A stretch of DNA of 64,000 nt from Axinella damicornis (lineage: Eukaryota; Porifera; Demospongiae; Axinellida; Axinellidae): assembly GCA_963931865.1 (NCBI GenBank), contig OZ007505.1, positions 6,323,273-6,387,272 of the forward strand. The letters are read 5' to 3'. The translations under genes and the position numbers were made by a program. Shown here in pieces: positions 11,401 through 20,612 of this stretch. The notes under the pieces were generated by a model that saw only the letters and a list, made by a program, of their open reading frames with translations, searched no databases and was not told the DNA's origin. The first letter of the stretch is position 1; every line of letters starts with the position of its first letter.

Positions 11401-13248
11401 TGCACATGCGCCAATTTCTTGAATGGATCTGGGACAAGCAACCTGAAATCCTGAGGCTAGGGGATGGCCATGGATGTATATGCAGAGCATTCCTGTTTTG
11501 TGTTGAGTGTGGGAAGGCTTGTGGAGATGGTAGCCCGGTCTCATTCCATACTACCAGCCCTTTTGCCACTTTTGAAAGTAGGGGTGCCTTGAAGATGCTT
11601 CAGGTCGGGGCTAGTTGGAGTACCAAGAGTGCCTTGTAACACTGGCTTCTCCGCCATCACGCTCGGCCAATCCTTCAAGAGGCCCTACAGCTAGCCTAGG
11701 GGTTTCAGGAACGGGCCGGGGTTGATGGCATATTCGGAATCTAGATTGTACTCTGCTAGATCTTTTGAATGTCAAATTTTGTTGAAAAGACTACCAAGAA
11801 CACACTTAATTCAGTATACAGAAAACCTCCATATAAATTTGCTTATGCATGTGTATGTGATAATATGACTGCTCCTTCTTTGGACGTACTGGTAGGTAGG
11901 TAGAAGTAGTCAGAATATGCCACAGGTCAGTGACCAACATGCAATAGTTTTAATCACACAACCTTTGGACCTGGGTAGGTCTTCCACCTTGAGGAAGAGC
12001 TACCCAGGTTGTGTGTATTCACAAAATTTCCCCCATTATTTTATTTGAATATTCTTGACAACTAAGCCCATTATTTTACTTCAACAACCTGTTATTCACA
12101 AAATATTTTTGACGTTGTGATTGACTTTTCGTTTACGAGCCCACTCAGATGGCTTGGGGCTCCGTAAGCGGTCTAGCAGAGACACACAGGAGGAGGCAGA
12201 CTCGTGCTCTATAGCCTCTGTTCCTGTTTCGGAGCTTGAAAGCGACGAAAGGTTGCCACAGCACTCCTCATCAGACTCACACAAGGCAGCCATGAGTCAT
12301 GTGGCTGAAACTACATGCCCACTAATACGTTTTCTGGCCCGATTATTCGCGAATAATGTGCAATTCGGTTAAGTCCCTATTATTCTGCAAATTATGCGCG
12401 CATAAATTAACTCAGGCCTTGTTGTGTGACCAAGCATATTGGTCACCAACTTTGGCAGATTCTAACTACTCCTACCTACTATGTACTATTGACCTAAGCT
12501 CAGCAAGCCAGTCGTTGTTCAGCACCCTCCCCCCCTACCTTCTCTGGAATGATACTCAAAACTGTCACTGCTCCATGTTTGTCAACATGACTGTGTTATA
12601 AATCCACCAGCGTTCCATTGACTGGAGCACTGTTTAGGGTGTGGTGGGCTGTAAGGGTTTTAATAGAAACCTTTTATAGAGAGTTTGTTTGTGTGTGTTG
12701 TAAAGTGCTCACGCCTGTGCCCAGTGGTGAAGATGTGTGACTTCCCTCCCACAAATATCCATATCAGGCTTCCAGCTATTCAGCACATACCCCAATCTCT
12801 CTGAACTGAGTGAATTGGGATTTTTAACCTTTCTGGGATTCTAAGAAGTTGGAATATGTGATAAATAAATGAAATAAAGAGATTGGGTTTAAATTCTTCT
12901 CATTGTCCATGTAAGGTTGGGCCGGCGATTGTACACATACCCTCATTCTGGACATTCCATGCAGCTGTGGGGGAGATGATTCCCTGCTAGCCTCATTCCC
13001 AGGCCCACGCGGCCTGGGAACGAGGCTGATTCCCTGCACTAGCCCACCTCCCTCTGAACCTCATTACAATTATAGCCCAGATATTGTTTCTCAGCCATCT
13101 CATGAGGACTACCTTCAGAACTCTACCCTGCCTGCTATTGCTCCTGTTTACTGCCCCACAGGTCACCCCTACTCGGAGGACAACAGTCAGAGTCAATACA
13201 CGAGGGTTCATTGCACCAAAACTGAAGAGCCTAAAAAGAAATTTCTGA
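5463..13248 (+). CDS. Acidic repeat protein with short N-terminal coiled coil; shugoshin-like candidate
   Basis: Not firmly recognised. Four exons keep phase 0 throughout: 5463-5645, 7000-7053, 8705-10915, 13162-13248 (844 aa). The N-terminus (about 80 aa, MDQLRLLRAENAFYRACA... to CLRNQLQ) is a predicted coiled coil. Next comes a very long Glu/Ser/Gly-rich exon with three diverged repeats of roughly 100-140 aa, each containing DVDVEEGQPSPPV followed by RRKIETRSMSARRN, and then a basic C-terminus (VTPTRRTTVRVN... LKSLKRNF). A short N-terminal coiled coil, a long disordered acidic middle and a basic C-terminal motif is the shugoshin plan, but the diagnostic basic box is only loosely matched, so this is inference. 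An in-frame ATG at 5385 would add 26 residues. The last exon is the least certain: another reading frame stays open from about 13040 to 13260 and could encode a different Tyr/Ser/Pro-rich tail. The gene is divergent from CHD1 and convergent with RGM. Confidence 0.6.
5914..6032. mobile_element. TATTGGTCCGGCAGGAAGTA-type inverted-repeat element
   Basis: Ends TATTGGTCCGGCAGGAAGTA and TACTTCCTGCCTGACCAATA form terminal inverted repeats. The core reads CCGGAAACGC ... CCCTAATCTACCCTAACCC. A second left end lies just upstream (5879-5900). Related copies occur at 6614-6692, 20259-20405 and about 58231-58324. Confidence 0.75.
6051..6249. mobile_element. GGTAATTCGGGCCAC inverted-repeat element
   Basis: The left arm (about 6077-6101, GGTAATTCGGGCCACTTCAA) is complementary to the right arm (about 6226-6247, TTGAAGTGGCCCGAATTAC). 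The first 18 bp of the left arm are duplicated in tandem. Situated in the first intron of the acidic repeat gene. Confidence 0.7.
6614..6692. mobile_element. TATTGGTCC-family partial copy
   Basis: Carries the family core (GGTACCGGAAACGC, TCTAGAACCGG, CCCTAATATACCCTAA) and one end (GCCGGACCAATA). The opposite end is missing. Confidence 0.65.
6709..6872. mobile_element. GGACACGGC-ended MITE, 164 bp
   Basis: The termini TTCCGGACACGGC and GCTGTGTCCGGAA are inverted repeats. The body is shared with a second copy at 40559-40715 (TTAGCAATTCTT, GCTGTACAGTTGTTA, GAAAGCTGGGG). Confidence 0.75.
7098..7437. mobile_element. Non-autonomous hAT-type MITE, 340 bp
   Basis: Left end CAGTGATGCACCGATA and right end TATCGCATCACTA are inverted repeats of the CAGTGATGC type common in hAT elements. 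The flanks are CACTTACA (7090-7097) and CACTTATA (7438-7445), an 8-bp duplication with one mismatch. Sub-terminal GATA/CCGATA repeats are present and there is no transposase ORF. It lies in intron 2 of the acidic repeat gene. Confidence 0.8.
8111..8249. mobile_element. TGCAGTGCATTACGGG palindromic element
   Basis: Two arms of about 41 bp (8111-8151 and 8209-8249) are inverted copies centred on TGCAGTGCATTACGGG. Just upstream is a smaller palindrome (about 8035-8072, TGCACACTTTAGTGTGCATTATCT...). Both are intronic. Confidence 0.7.
8429..8554. repeat. Three tandem 42-bp units of MITE plus 9-bp target repeat
   Basis: Each unit is a 33-bp copy of the TAGCCTCGTTCCAGG... family followed or preceded by the 9-mer GGACTGGTA (GGATTGGTA in one case). 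Elements lie at 8438-8470, 8480-8512 and 8522-8554. Confidence 0.85.
11169..11215. mobile_element. 9-bp-TSD MITE family, solo left end
   Basis: Starts TAGCCTCGTTCCCAGGCTCC. No matching right end was found nearby, so this is a fragment or a longer diverged copy. Confidence 0.5.
11955..12017. repeat. Inverted repeat / hairpin
   Basis: The arms ACACAACCT...CTGGGTAGGTCTTCC and GGAAGAGCTACCCAGGTTGTGTGT pair around a short loop. Intronic, origin unknown. Confidence 0.65.
12096..12293 (-). pseudogene. Fragment of transposon-like ORF (LLDRLRSPKPSEWARKRKV)
   Basis: A 65-codon minus-strand ORF inside the large last intron of the acidic repeat gene, oriented against that gene. It ends in a basic stretch LLDRLRSPKPSEWARKRKV. 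From memory, similar short LL.RLR.P.PSE.ARKRKV segments recur at the N-termini of repeat-associated proteins in sponges and cnidarians; that is recollection, not verified. No flanking exon or domain was found, so it is probably a decayed mobile-element remnant. Confidence 0.35.
12988..13028. mobile_element. 9-bp-TSD foldback MITE, 41 bp copy
   Basis: TAGCCTCATTCCCAGGC ... GCCTGGGAACGAGGCTG, flanked by ATTCCCTGC at 12979-12987 and 13029-13037. It lies 134 bp upstream of the putative last exon of the acidic repeat gene. Confidence 0.9.
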
Positions 13249-14038
13249 TGGTTTATTAATTTGTGTCATAACATAAGCTTGTGGTTGTTTAACTCCCTCC
13301 TTTTCACTTGATTTGAACACGATCTAAAACAAATTAGTATCTGGCTAGGTTGCCAAATTCTACCACAGTGCATGGGTGATCGGTTGATGTACTGCGGAGG
13401 ATAAACTCTGCTATGACGTAATCGAACCACGCTGTGCTGAGAATCAGTGAGTTGTAGCTGTCTACCAGCTGGATCCAGCTACTAACTTGACTTGGAGGTT
13501 ATGTCTGTGGTAGAAGCCGGATCTACTACGTCGACACGGTTTTTGCCAAGGCCAAACTTTCCCATGGAGGGATAACCTCCGCGTCGATGTAGTAGATCCT
13601 GTACTTAACTTTGTTCCTACATATCATGAGTATATAGAGTCAAACTTTAATTTTGATATTTGGGGTGCATTTGATATGCTCATTAGGAATTCCACAACAT
13701 AAACAATTCATCTGCTTATGTACATCTACTACAGTAGCACAAATACAAACAGCACAATTTGTGTACACAAACTAGAAACAATTGAAATATACAAAAAAAA
13801 ACAAAAAAAAACACAATAGCATAAACGGTGTGCTTTAAATAGAATGCCACTACAACAAATTGGGATTGTCAATAAATATTGTACACAGAGTCGGACGTAA
13901 TTATGATATAAAAATATGTGATAAAAAAACATTGAGCAAGTGTCAATTGAGTGAATTGGGCATTGGTCAGTCCCTGGGACCTGCAGTTCAGTTAAACACT
14001 GGGACAACTGATACGGCTAAACCTTCACCCCACATTTG
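13249..14038. other. Convergent intergenic region
   Basis: Between the 3' ends of the acidic repeat gene and RGM. It contains a 21-bp-arm inverted repeat (13519-13539 with 13579-13599, GGATCTACTACGTCGACAC) and A-rich DNA near 13790. No supported gene. Confidence 0.5.
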
Positions 14039-17000
14039 TCATCTCAGCAGAGCTGCTATAAGCACAGTTACGAGCACAGTCAGGAGGTTCACCAGATGAT
14101 ATGATTGTGAGGGAGCAGAAGACACACCAATCACTTGTACGGTATTGGGGAGCACAGTTGTGCTGTCGGTGAGGCGGTCAGTTTGACTGTTAGTAGTACG
14201 CTCCACCCTCTGTGTTGCTTGTGTAGTGAGTGCTGGTGGCTGTGTGTCCAGATCCAGGATCGGGAAGCGTGTTGGCAAGGAGGAAGAAAGGTCCACTGGC
14301 TCTGGTCTGGGCACTGTTCCAATGGGGACTAGCGCCACGGCATCACTTGCTGCCGCCTTGATGAGTGAGATCATTTGAACGCCCCCTGCCCTCAGCGCAT
14401 CAAATACGCACATATCTCGGTACGAGGAATTGTCAACGTCAGCAAACTCTCTAACGTTCACCACCCCTCCACTCAAAAAGCAGTTCAAAGTGACCGTGTT
14501 GCTTGCATCACGGCATCTCTGACGGTCTGTAACTATTTCAGTGGAAATATTGATGTTCTGGGTGTGTGCAGGGCAACCCGTGCAGAGGCCCTCGCTCTCA
14601 AAGGCTAGCATGCCAGGTACCTGGATGGTCACGGAGAGGTAGCCGGCATATTGCCGCAGGACAATGGTGGTGTTCAACCAGGTGGCAAGGATAGAAGCCA
14701 CATTGCCGTTGACAGTCAGTTGAAGAGGATTGTTTGTGTTGAGTGGAGTGGAGCCGTCTGCGAAGGTGGAAGGGAGGGGGAAGGAGGCATCAGCAAAATA
14801 GGCACGTCGTGGGGAGCACGGGTGTGGGGGGAATGTGATGTTGACCTGAGGGGAGCAGAAAAGGAACAATCCTATCCTACCACACATCTGACATTTAAAG
14901 ATGTTCGAAGCACTACTACAGCAGGTCATCAGGGGAAGTTATTACTGCAAACCTTCCTTACTGGGATAACATGTTTAGATCACAGCCACAGGTGTATGCC
15001 AACAAACCCATCTGGCTTCCTGGACACATGTACTGGCAACCACAGTCCAGAAACCTGTCACTAGGTACTACTAATTGGCCCTACCCAGCACACAACTCAG
15101 TAAGCTCTCAAAGTTTCCAGCAAATTGGTCTCATTAACCGGCAGTACACTAAACAATAAACAATTAAACGTTGACCAGGCACTGCCAAGGACAGAGTCCA
15201 TGCATACTTGCAAGTGAACTATGGTAGTTTGCTGAACAAATTACTCTCCCACTGCCCACATCTGACCAACGAGGCATAAAATCTCCAGCTGATGGCATTC
15301 CACACCCCCATTCTGGGACAACCCAGCAACAGGCTTGGGAATTGGTACAAATTGGACACCTCTTGGACCATACCCACACAATGACGCCAGAGCACACTCC
15401 CCCCCCCACTTCCCAGCCCCCTATAGCTTATCATAACTGGCTCATTAACAGGCAAGCACCCCCCACCTTAGCCCGAAACACCAACAACCAGTACTGCCCC
15501 AGGGCTTATACTCATTAAACAGTGTACATGTAGCCTCCCACGAACTTGGCTTGCAGACAAGGGAGGGGAGAGTGGCCCCGGTGCCAACTGCATCCCACCC
15601 ACCAACTACACACACACCAGGCCATCAGAACACAACGACACTACGAATACACTTGTTTACTAACAAATAAGCGCCACCATGCTAATTAGTTGTGCAGGAA
15701 CACTGCCAACTACATGTAGTTCCATGTGCATATTGGCAGGCTAAGCTCGGATCAACTCCAAGTATGGCCAATAGCATACGCCACAACTGGCGCTACGTTG
15801 GTGGGACACTAGTTGCAGACAGCAACTGCTAAAAGGACCAGCTAGCCCATCGTGACTCAGTAATCACCAAATAGCATAAGCTCTACACAACACATTATTA
15901 AATCACCTTTCAGGAATTTGTTTCTTTAGCTACAGGGAACTATGCGCCACTACCAGCACACACATGGTTATAAGGGCCAGGCGTGGGAGATGTCTTTAAT
16001 CACCACAATGGAAACAGAGGGATGCCATGCATAGGATCACAAATCCGGTCAATTTGCTGCTAAGCAACTGCTGTGAGAAACACAGGAGAAGAGATTAAGG
16101 TGGTGATGGGCTCCATTGACCACAAACCAAATATCCATCACTAGATATCCCACAAACACAGCGCCATGTGCTCCGAGTATGAATACATCCTGGGACTGAA
16201 CCCTGGGGTGGGGCGAGTGCTCAGTGCCCGCTATCCTGCTATCATAGGTGGGTTATTGCTGAGCGTAGTGAGACAAGCAACCTTGACGATGGCAGTCTGA
16301 TGACACTGAGCTAGCATTTGTATGCGTGCACTGTGCAACTTCCGCGTCACTCTTTAGTCAGCAGCCACATACTGTAGTGCATCGATGCACAGTACGGCTG
16401 ATGTTGACAATCAGAATCAAAGAAGGGAATCTGTCGACAAAAGGAGACTAGCCTGGAAAGGGAAAGGGTGGGTGACGGAAAGAGAGTGAAAGGACGTGAG
16501 GAGGTTGCAAACAGAGGCAGCACAGAGCTCAGACGGTGGGAAAAAGGTACCTGTTAGTGCGTTCGGGGACGCACAAACAACCAAACCCAAGTCTAATCTT
16601 AGCAGCCGTAGTGCCCACACACGTGCTCTTACAACAATCTCTATTCAAGCATCACATTCAGCAATCTTTCTGCAACGCATTTTCTAATCTTGTGTCGCCT
16701 GGAAAATCATTTTTTCTTTATTTGACACAAATTTAGAGCACCTACGGTATATTAGCACACCTGTAGTAGGTTCAAGGATATAGTAAAACTAAGCGTCTAC
16801 TATATACTGAATGTGTGCATGGGTACCACTATACCAAGAGTTCATATTGTTATGAACTCTTGACTATACAGTGCACCCTCAGGAAAACACGTGCCACACA
16901 ACCTTCTCTATCATATAGCAGTAGCTGAGCCTACATTTATGTACCTTCGTCAGAACTGTGAGTGAAGAGTCTGCTTCCACCGCCTCCCCTTCAACCTCCA

Positions 17001-19981
17001 CGGACAAGCTGGGGTGTCTCAGGAGGTACCAGGCACCTGGTAAGCTGCACGTCTGGATCCCAGAGTGGTAGGCCTTGAAGGGACGTACGTGTGAGAACGT
17101 CAGTGCACTGCAGTGCTCCATTGTGGTGGGATCGGGGATATCACACTCATGGGATGGCACAGGGAGGGGAACGGTAACAGCAGCCTGCGAGTCCAGGATG
17201 GGGGAATTGGACAGAATGGGACAGGAAGGATCAATGGTGGGCATGGAGGATGATGGAGTGGAGGTTGAGGGCGTGGATGTTGAGGGTGTGGAGGTTGAAG
17301 GTGTGGAGGTTGAGGGTGTGGAGGTTGAGGTTGAGGGTGTGGAGGTTGAAGGTGCGGAGGTTGAGGGTGCGGAGGTTGAGGGTGAGGGTGGCGATGAGGT
17401 GGAGGGAGAGGAAATGGCTGCACAGTTGGAACGATTCCACTGACTGTCTATCACGAAACGAAAATAAAAGCTGGAGCAACTAGTAGTACTGGGGACATTG
17501 CTCAGGCAGTCTCGTGCATGAACCAGGACAGGACACACCACAGAGCTATTGGCCAAGTCTGTTATCCGATAGTATTCCTCCATACACTGATTCTGTGGAC
17601 ATGACGACGACGACCAGCCTTGGGGCCAGCCTGCAAGGAAGGGTCACGGAGGAGAGGGAGTGTGGGTCTCATAACAGAATATACATCATGCCAACAAAGC
17701 ACTTGTCACAGTGTAATCCACACAAAGCATAATTATGGGCAAAAGATAGGTGCATGAATGGAGATATTAAGTACCCAACCTATCCAGAATAGGGGTAACA
17801 AATTGTTCTTTTCTTCATAATTAATTCAGATGTACATGCATATACTGCCCTCCAGGGTGGGGCTCATTACACACAATCAGTGTGTGTGTGTGTGCTCCAA
17901 AAAATTGAATCCAATCCAATATTCATGGGCCCCCATCCATGGCCATGAATTCCCAGTTGTCACACAGGAGGGGTAAGGTGATAGCAGTATATCACAGTAG
18001 CACCTGGGCATTGCTAGCATCATTGGGGGCAGAGGAGGCCAGCAACACCCTTAGCCTGTGTATCTTGGGAATTCTCTTGCAGAGGGGTGGTTACAAATGC
18101 AAAACCAATCACCAGTTGCCCTTTGAAGTTGGAGGTGTGCCGCGTTGGAGGTGCGCTGCGATGCGTTGGAGCTGTATGTGTACTGCGTTGACGCATCAAG
18201 TGCTTGTTTTTTTTCTTTTCACGTTTCATTGCACCCTAATTGGGCTGGCAATCCCTCACTTCTACATATGGAGAAGTCTTGCAATGTGGTGGTGTACTCC
18301 ATGGGATACTCCATGGGAACGAGTAGCTTTTTCCATACATAGGGAGGCACTCCCTCATTGAATTAGTGACCCACAAAATAACCACACTCCCCAGAGTCCA
18401 CAGATGAATACAACTACCGGCACATGCAGATGTTCTTGTCTCAACTCCCCACCAGATGACCCACGTACACTCCCAACAGGTGTATCCAACCAACAGGTGC
18501 ACCCAAGCGCACATATGCCATGGCAACTACACACAATAATACACACCAGTCCAGTCTCAAATTACACAGACCCCCCCAGGAACAATAAACAACTGAACCT
18601 TATCTGCCTAAGGCAGAATCAAGGGATAAAAAGATGCTAGTTGATAAAGAATGCGGAAAAACCAGGATGAAAAAACAGGACTTCAAACCAGACACTTCCA
18701 ATACCCTGCATATCTAAATGCTGAGGCCTGTGGTCCAAAGCTGGCAAGGGTCTAATGTTTTGGGCAGGTATGCTTGGCCCGCTAATGATAAACAATTATG
18801 TGCTCTTCACTGGGTTCTCATGTGCGCTTAGAGCTCTTCAAGTGCCTTTGCTGGGTTCCCAATTAATCTTTTTTTGTGTACCAGCATGGTGCCAACAGTT
18901 GGGAATGCAACCTTTTCAGTTCCCATTCAGCGTTCTATTAGCACTCAGCAATAGGTATGTCACTGCACAATGGTACTTGCATTAGGGTTAAGCAGATGCA
19001 CACACATTGCCCACATTTGGTACTGCACACTAATCGATTGGAACAGGTGCTGATTACTGCCGCCTTGCTATACTAAAAGGATTCCCAAGAGTTTCTATAC
19101 TGATCTTGGCAAGTAGCACTGTGGTGTCACCACATCACCAGCCCAATAATGTGAGTAATCCTCATTAAGGTCTATAAACTGTATAAAGGTGTATAAACTC
19201 GGCACTCCTCTAACAACCGTACCTACCAACTAGGCTCTCTCCACCATGCATGGCTAGCAAGAAAAGACCCTGGATACCAACCACGTACAGCTTGGAACCA
19301 TCAGCAGCTTTGTGCATTCATAACTGTACAGTTTAGCATATAAGGAACATCACAGCCAGAGATAACTTAATTGCGTGTTGGAAATGTGCCTAAAATGGAC
19401 CTCAATGCAACAAACAAAGTCGGCAAAGGATGCTTGGGAACAGACTGCACAACTGGACAGACATGTAGCAGACATGTTGGTACATGCATACACACATACA
19501 AACACAGAGTATTCACACACCGAAAGGAGATCCAGGGTATGGATAACAATTAAGCTCAACAAGGCTTACCGAATTCGATTCCGTACTTTACGAAGAGTGC
19601 ATGCATGGCGCATGCAGCTAGTTCAGCTAGTTAGCTGCGAGAGCTAGCGCTAGAGCTGTAACAAGGATGTTTACCAGGTTGTTTTGTGTTAACAAGAAGT
19701 TGACGTACTCACTGCGCAGAATGTATCGTGTATTAAAATTGCAACGCATAAGGCAACAACAAACCATTTAGCGCACAATACGTCAAAACACGTTCTGCCA
19801 CGACTAACCTACTTACCATGCCCTGGCCCTAGCTAGCGATCACATATCCCAGGTCGCTTGCTTTTAGCTCCCGCTACAAACTTTTACCCTCCCACCCCGA
19901 TGTACGATCGGTGGACTTACCAAGGCCAACATGGCACGCCAGGAGTAGCAGAACTTCCAAACACAGCAGGGACAGTCGCAT
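14039..19981 (-). CDS. RGM: Repulsive guidance molecule (RGM/hemojuvelin family), GPI-anchored
   Basis: Cell-surface BMP co-receptor and neogenin ligand in animals. Exons 19981-19921, 17630-16945, 14845-14039 join in phase to 517 aa. Exon 1 encodes a signal peptide (MRLSLLCLEVLLLLACHVGL). Family landmarks are RITDLANSSVVCPVLVHARDC (cf. the HSAVLGISDLM..C region), QTC..PGAW.LL...LSVEV, TIVLRQYAGYLSVTIQVPG, GLCTGCP, the MCVFDALRAGG block, and a hydrophobic C-terminal tail (LLTVLVTVLIAALLR) as expected for a GPI signal. Two oddities stand out. A Ser/Thr/Pro repeat (about residues 93-150) is inserted before the vWF-D-like region, and the family's self-cleaving GDPH aligns with TFSH near residue 197. 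Intron 1 is 2.3 kb and intron 2 is 2.1 kb; neither shows further exons. Tandem with the next gene, 630 bp upstream. Confidence 0.88.
16835..16862. repeat. Perfect 12-bp-arm hairpin in RGM intron 2
   Basis: CAAGAGTTCATA, a 4-nt loop, then TATGAACTCTTG. Lies 83 bp past the exon 2 donor on the transcript. Confidence 0.8.
17241..17410 (-). repeat. Coding minisatellite (Ser-Thr-Pro repeat) in RGM
   Basis: Tandem 15-nt-type units GTTGAGGGTGTGGAG on the + strand translate on the minus strand as STPST repeats. It forms a mucin-like stalk within exon 2. Confidence 0.85.
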
Positions 19982-20612
19982 CGTGGTAGTTCTTCACAAC
20001 TCAGTGAGGCGAGGTGGGCCAAGGATTTCAGAATCACCGTTTACAGACTTTCCACAAGGCTCGCCACGCTTTGATGCGGTGATGATTGCGCTTGCCAATA
20101 AGTACACCACTTCCGGCGAGTGGGTGTAGCTTGGAATTATTGGATGACAGGTATCCTAGCTGCATATCATGTGTTCACTATCTTGCATGCATGGTAGAAA
20201 TAATGTGTAGCTCCTTAATTGAATATTCATACTGCATTACCATCTATTATGACATGGATATTGGTCCAGCAGGAAGTACATTCTGTATATCGGCGATATA
20301 TGAGTACTTGGCATGCATGCTTGAACCTACGTATAGATATAGCTGGGCCTAGTATATAACCTATAACACATCACACATCACCTTATATTTCCTGCCAGAC
20401 CAATAACAACAGCAATTATGCTATGCTTCGATCAACAGTTATGAAACATGCATTTTGATTGCCTGTTTGTTTGTTTGTGTCCCCAGATACAATAACAATA
20501 ACAACAGCCAACTGCTAATTAATATGGAATGTTTACCAGAATGCTATTGGTATAAACTCTTGGTACAATCAATACAGACACACACAACATAAATAAGACA
20601 GAATGATAATTC
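19982..20612. other. Intergenic region with one MITE
   Basis: Holds the RGM 5' flank and the 3' flank of the RA-PDZ gene. The only recognisable feature is the TATTGGTCC-family element. Confidence 0.5.
20259..20405. mobile_element. TATTGGTCC-family inverted-repeat element, 147 bp
   Basis: Left end TATTGGTCCAGCAGGAAGTA and right end TTTCCTGCCAGACCAATA. The internal sequence differs from the 5914 copy, so this is a separate subfamily. Confidence 0.7.
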
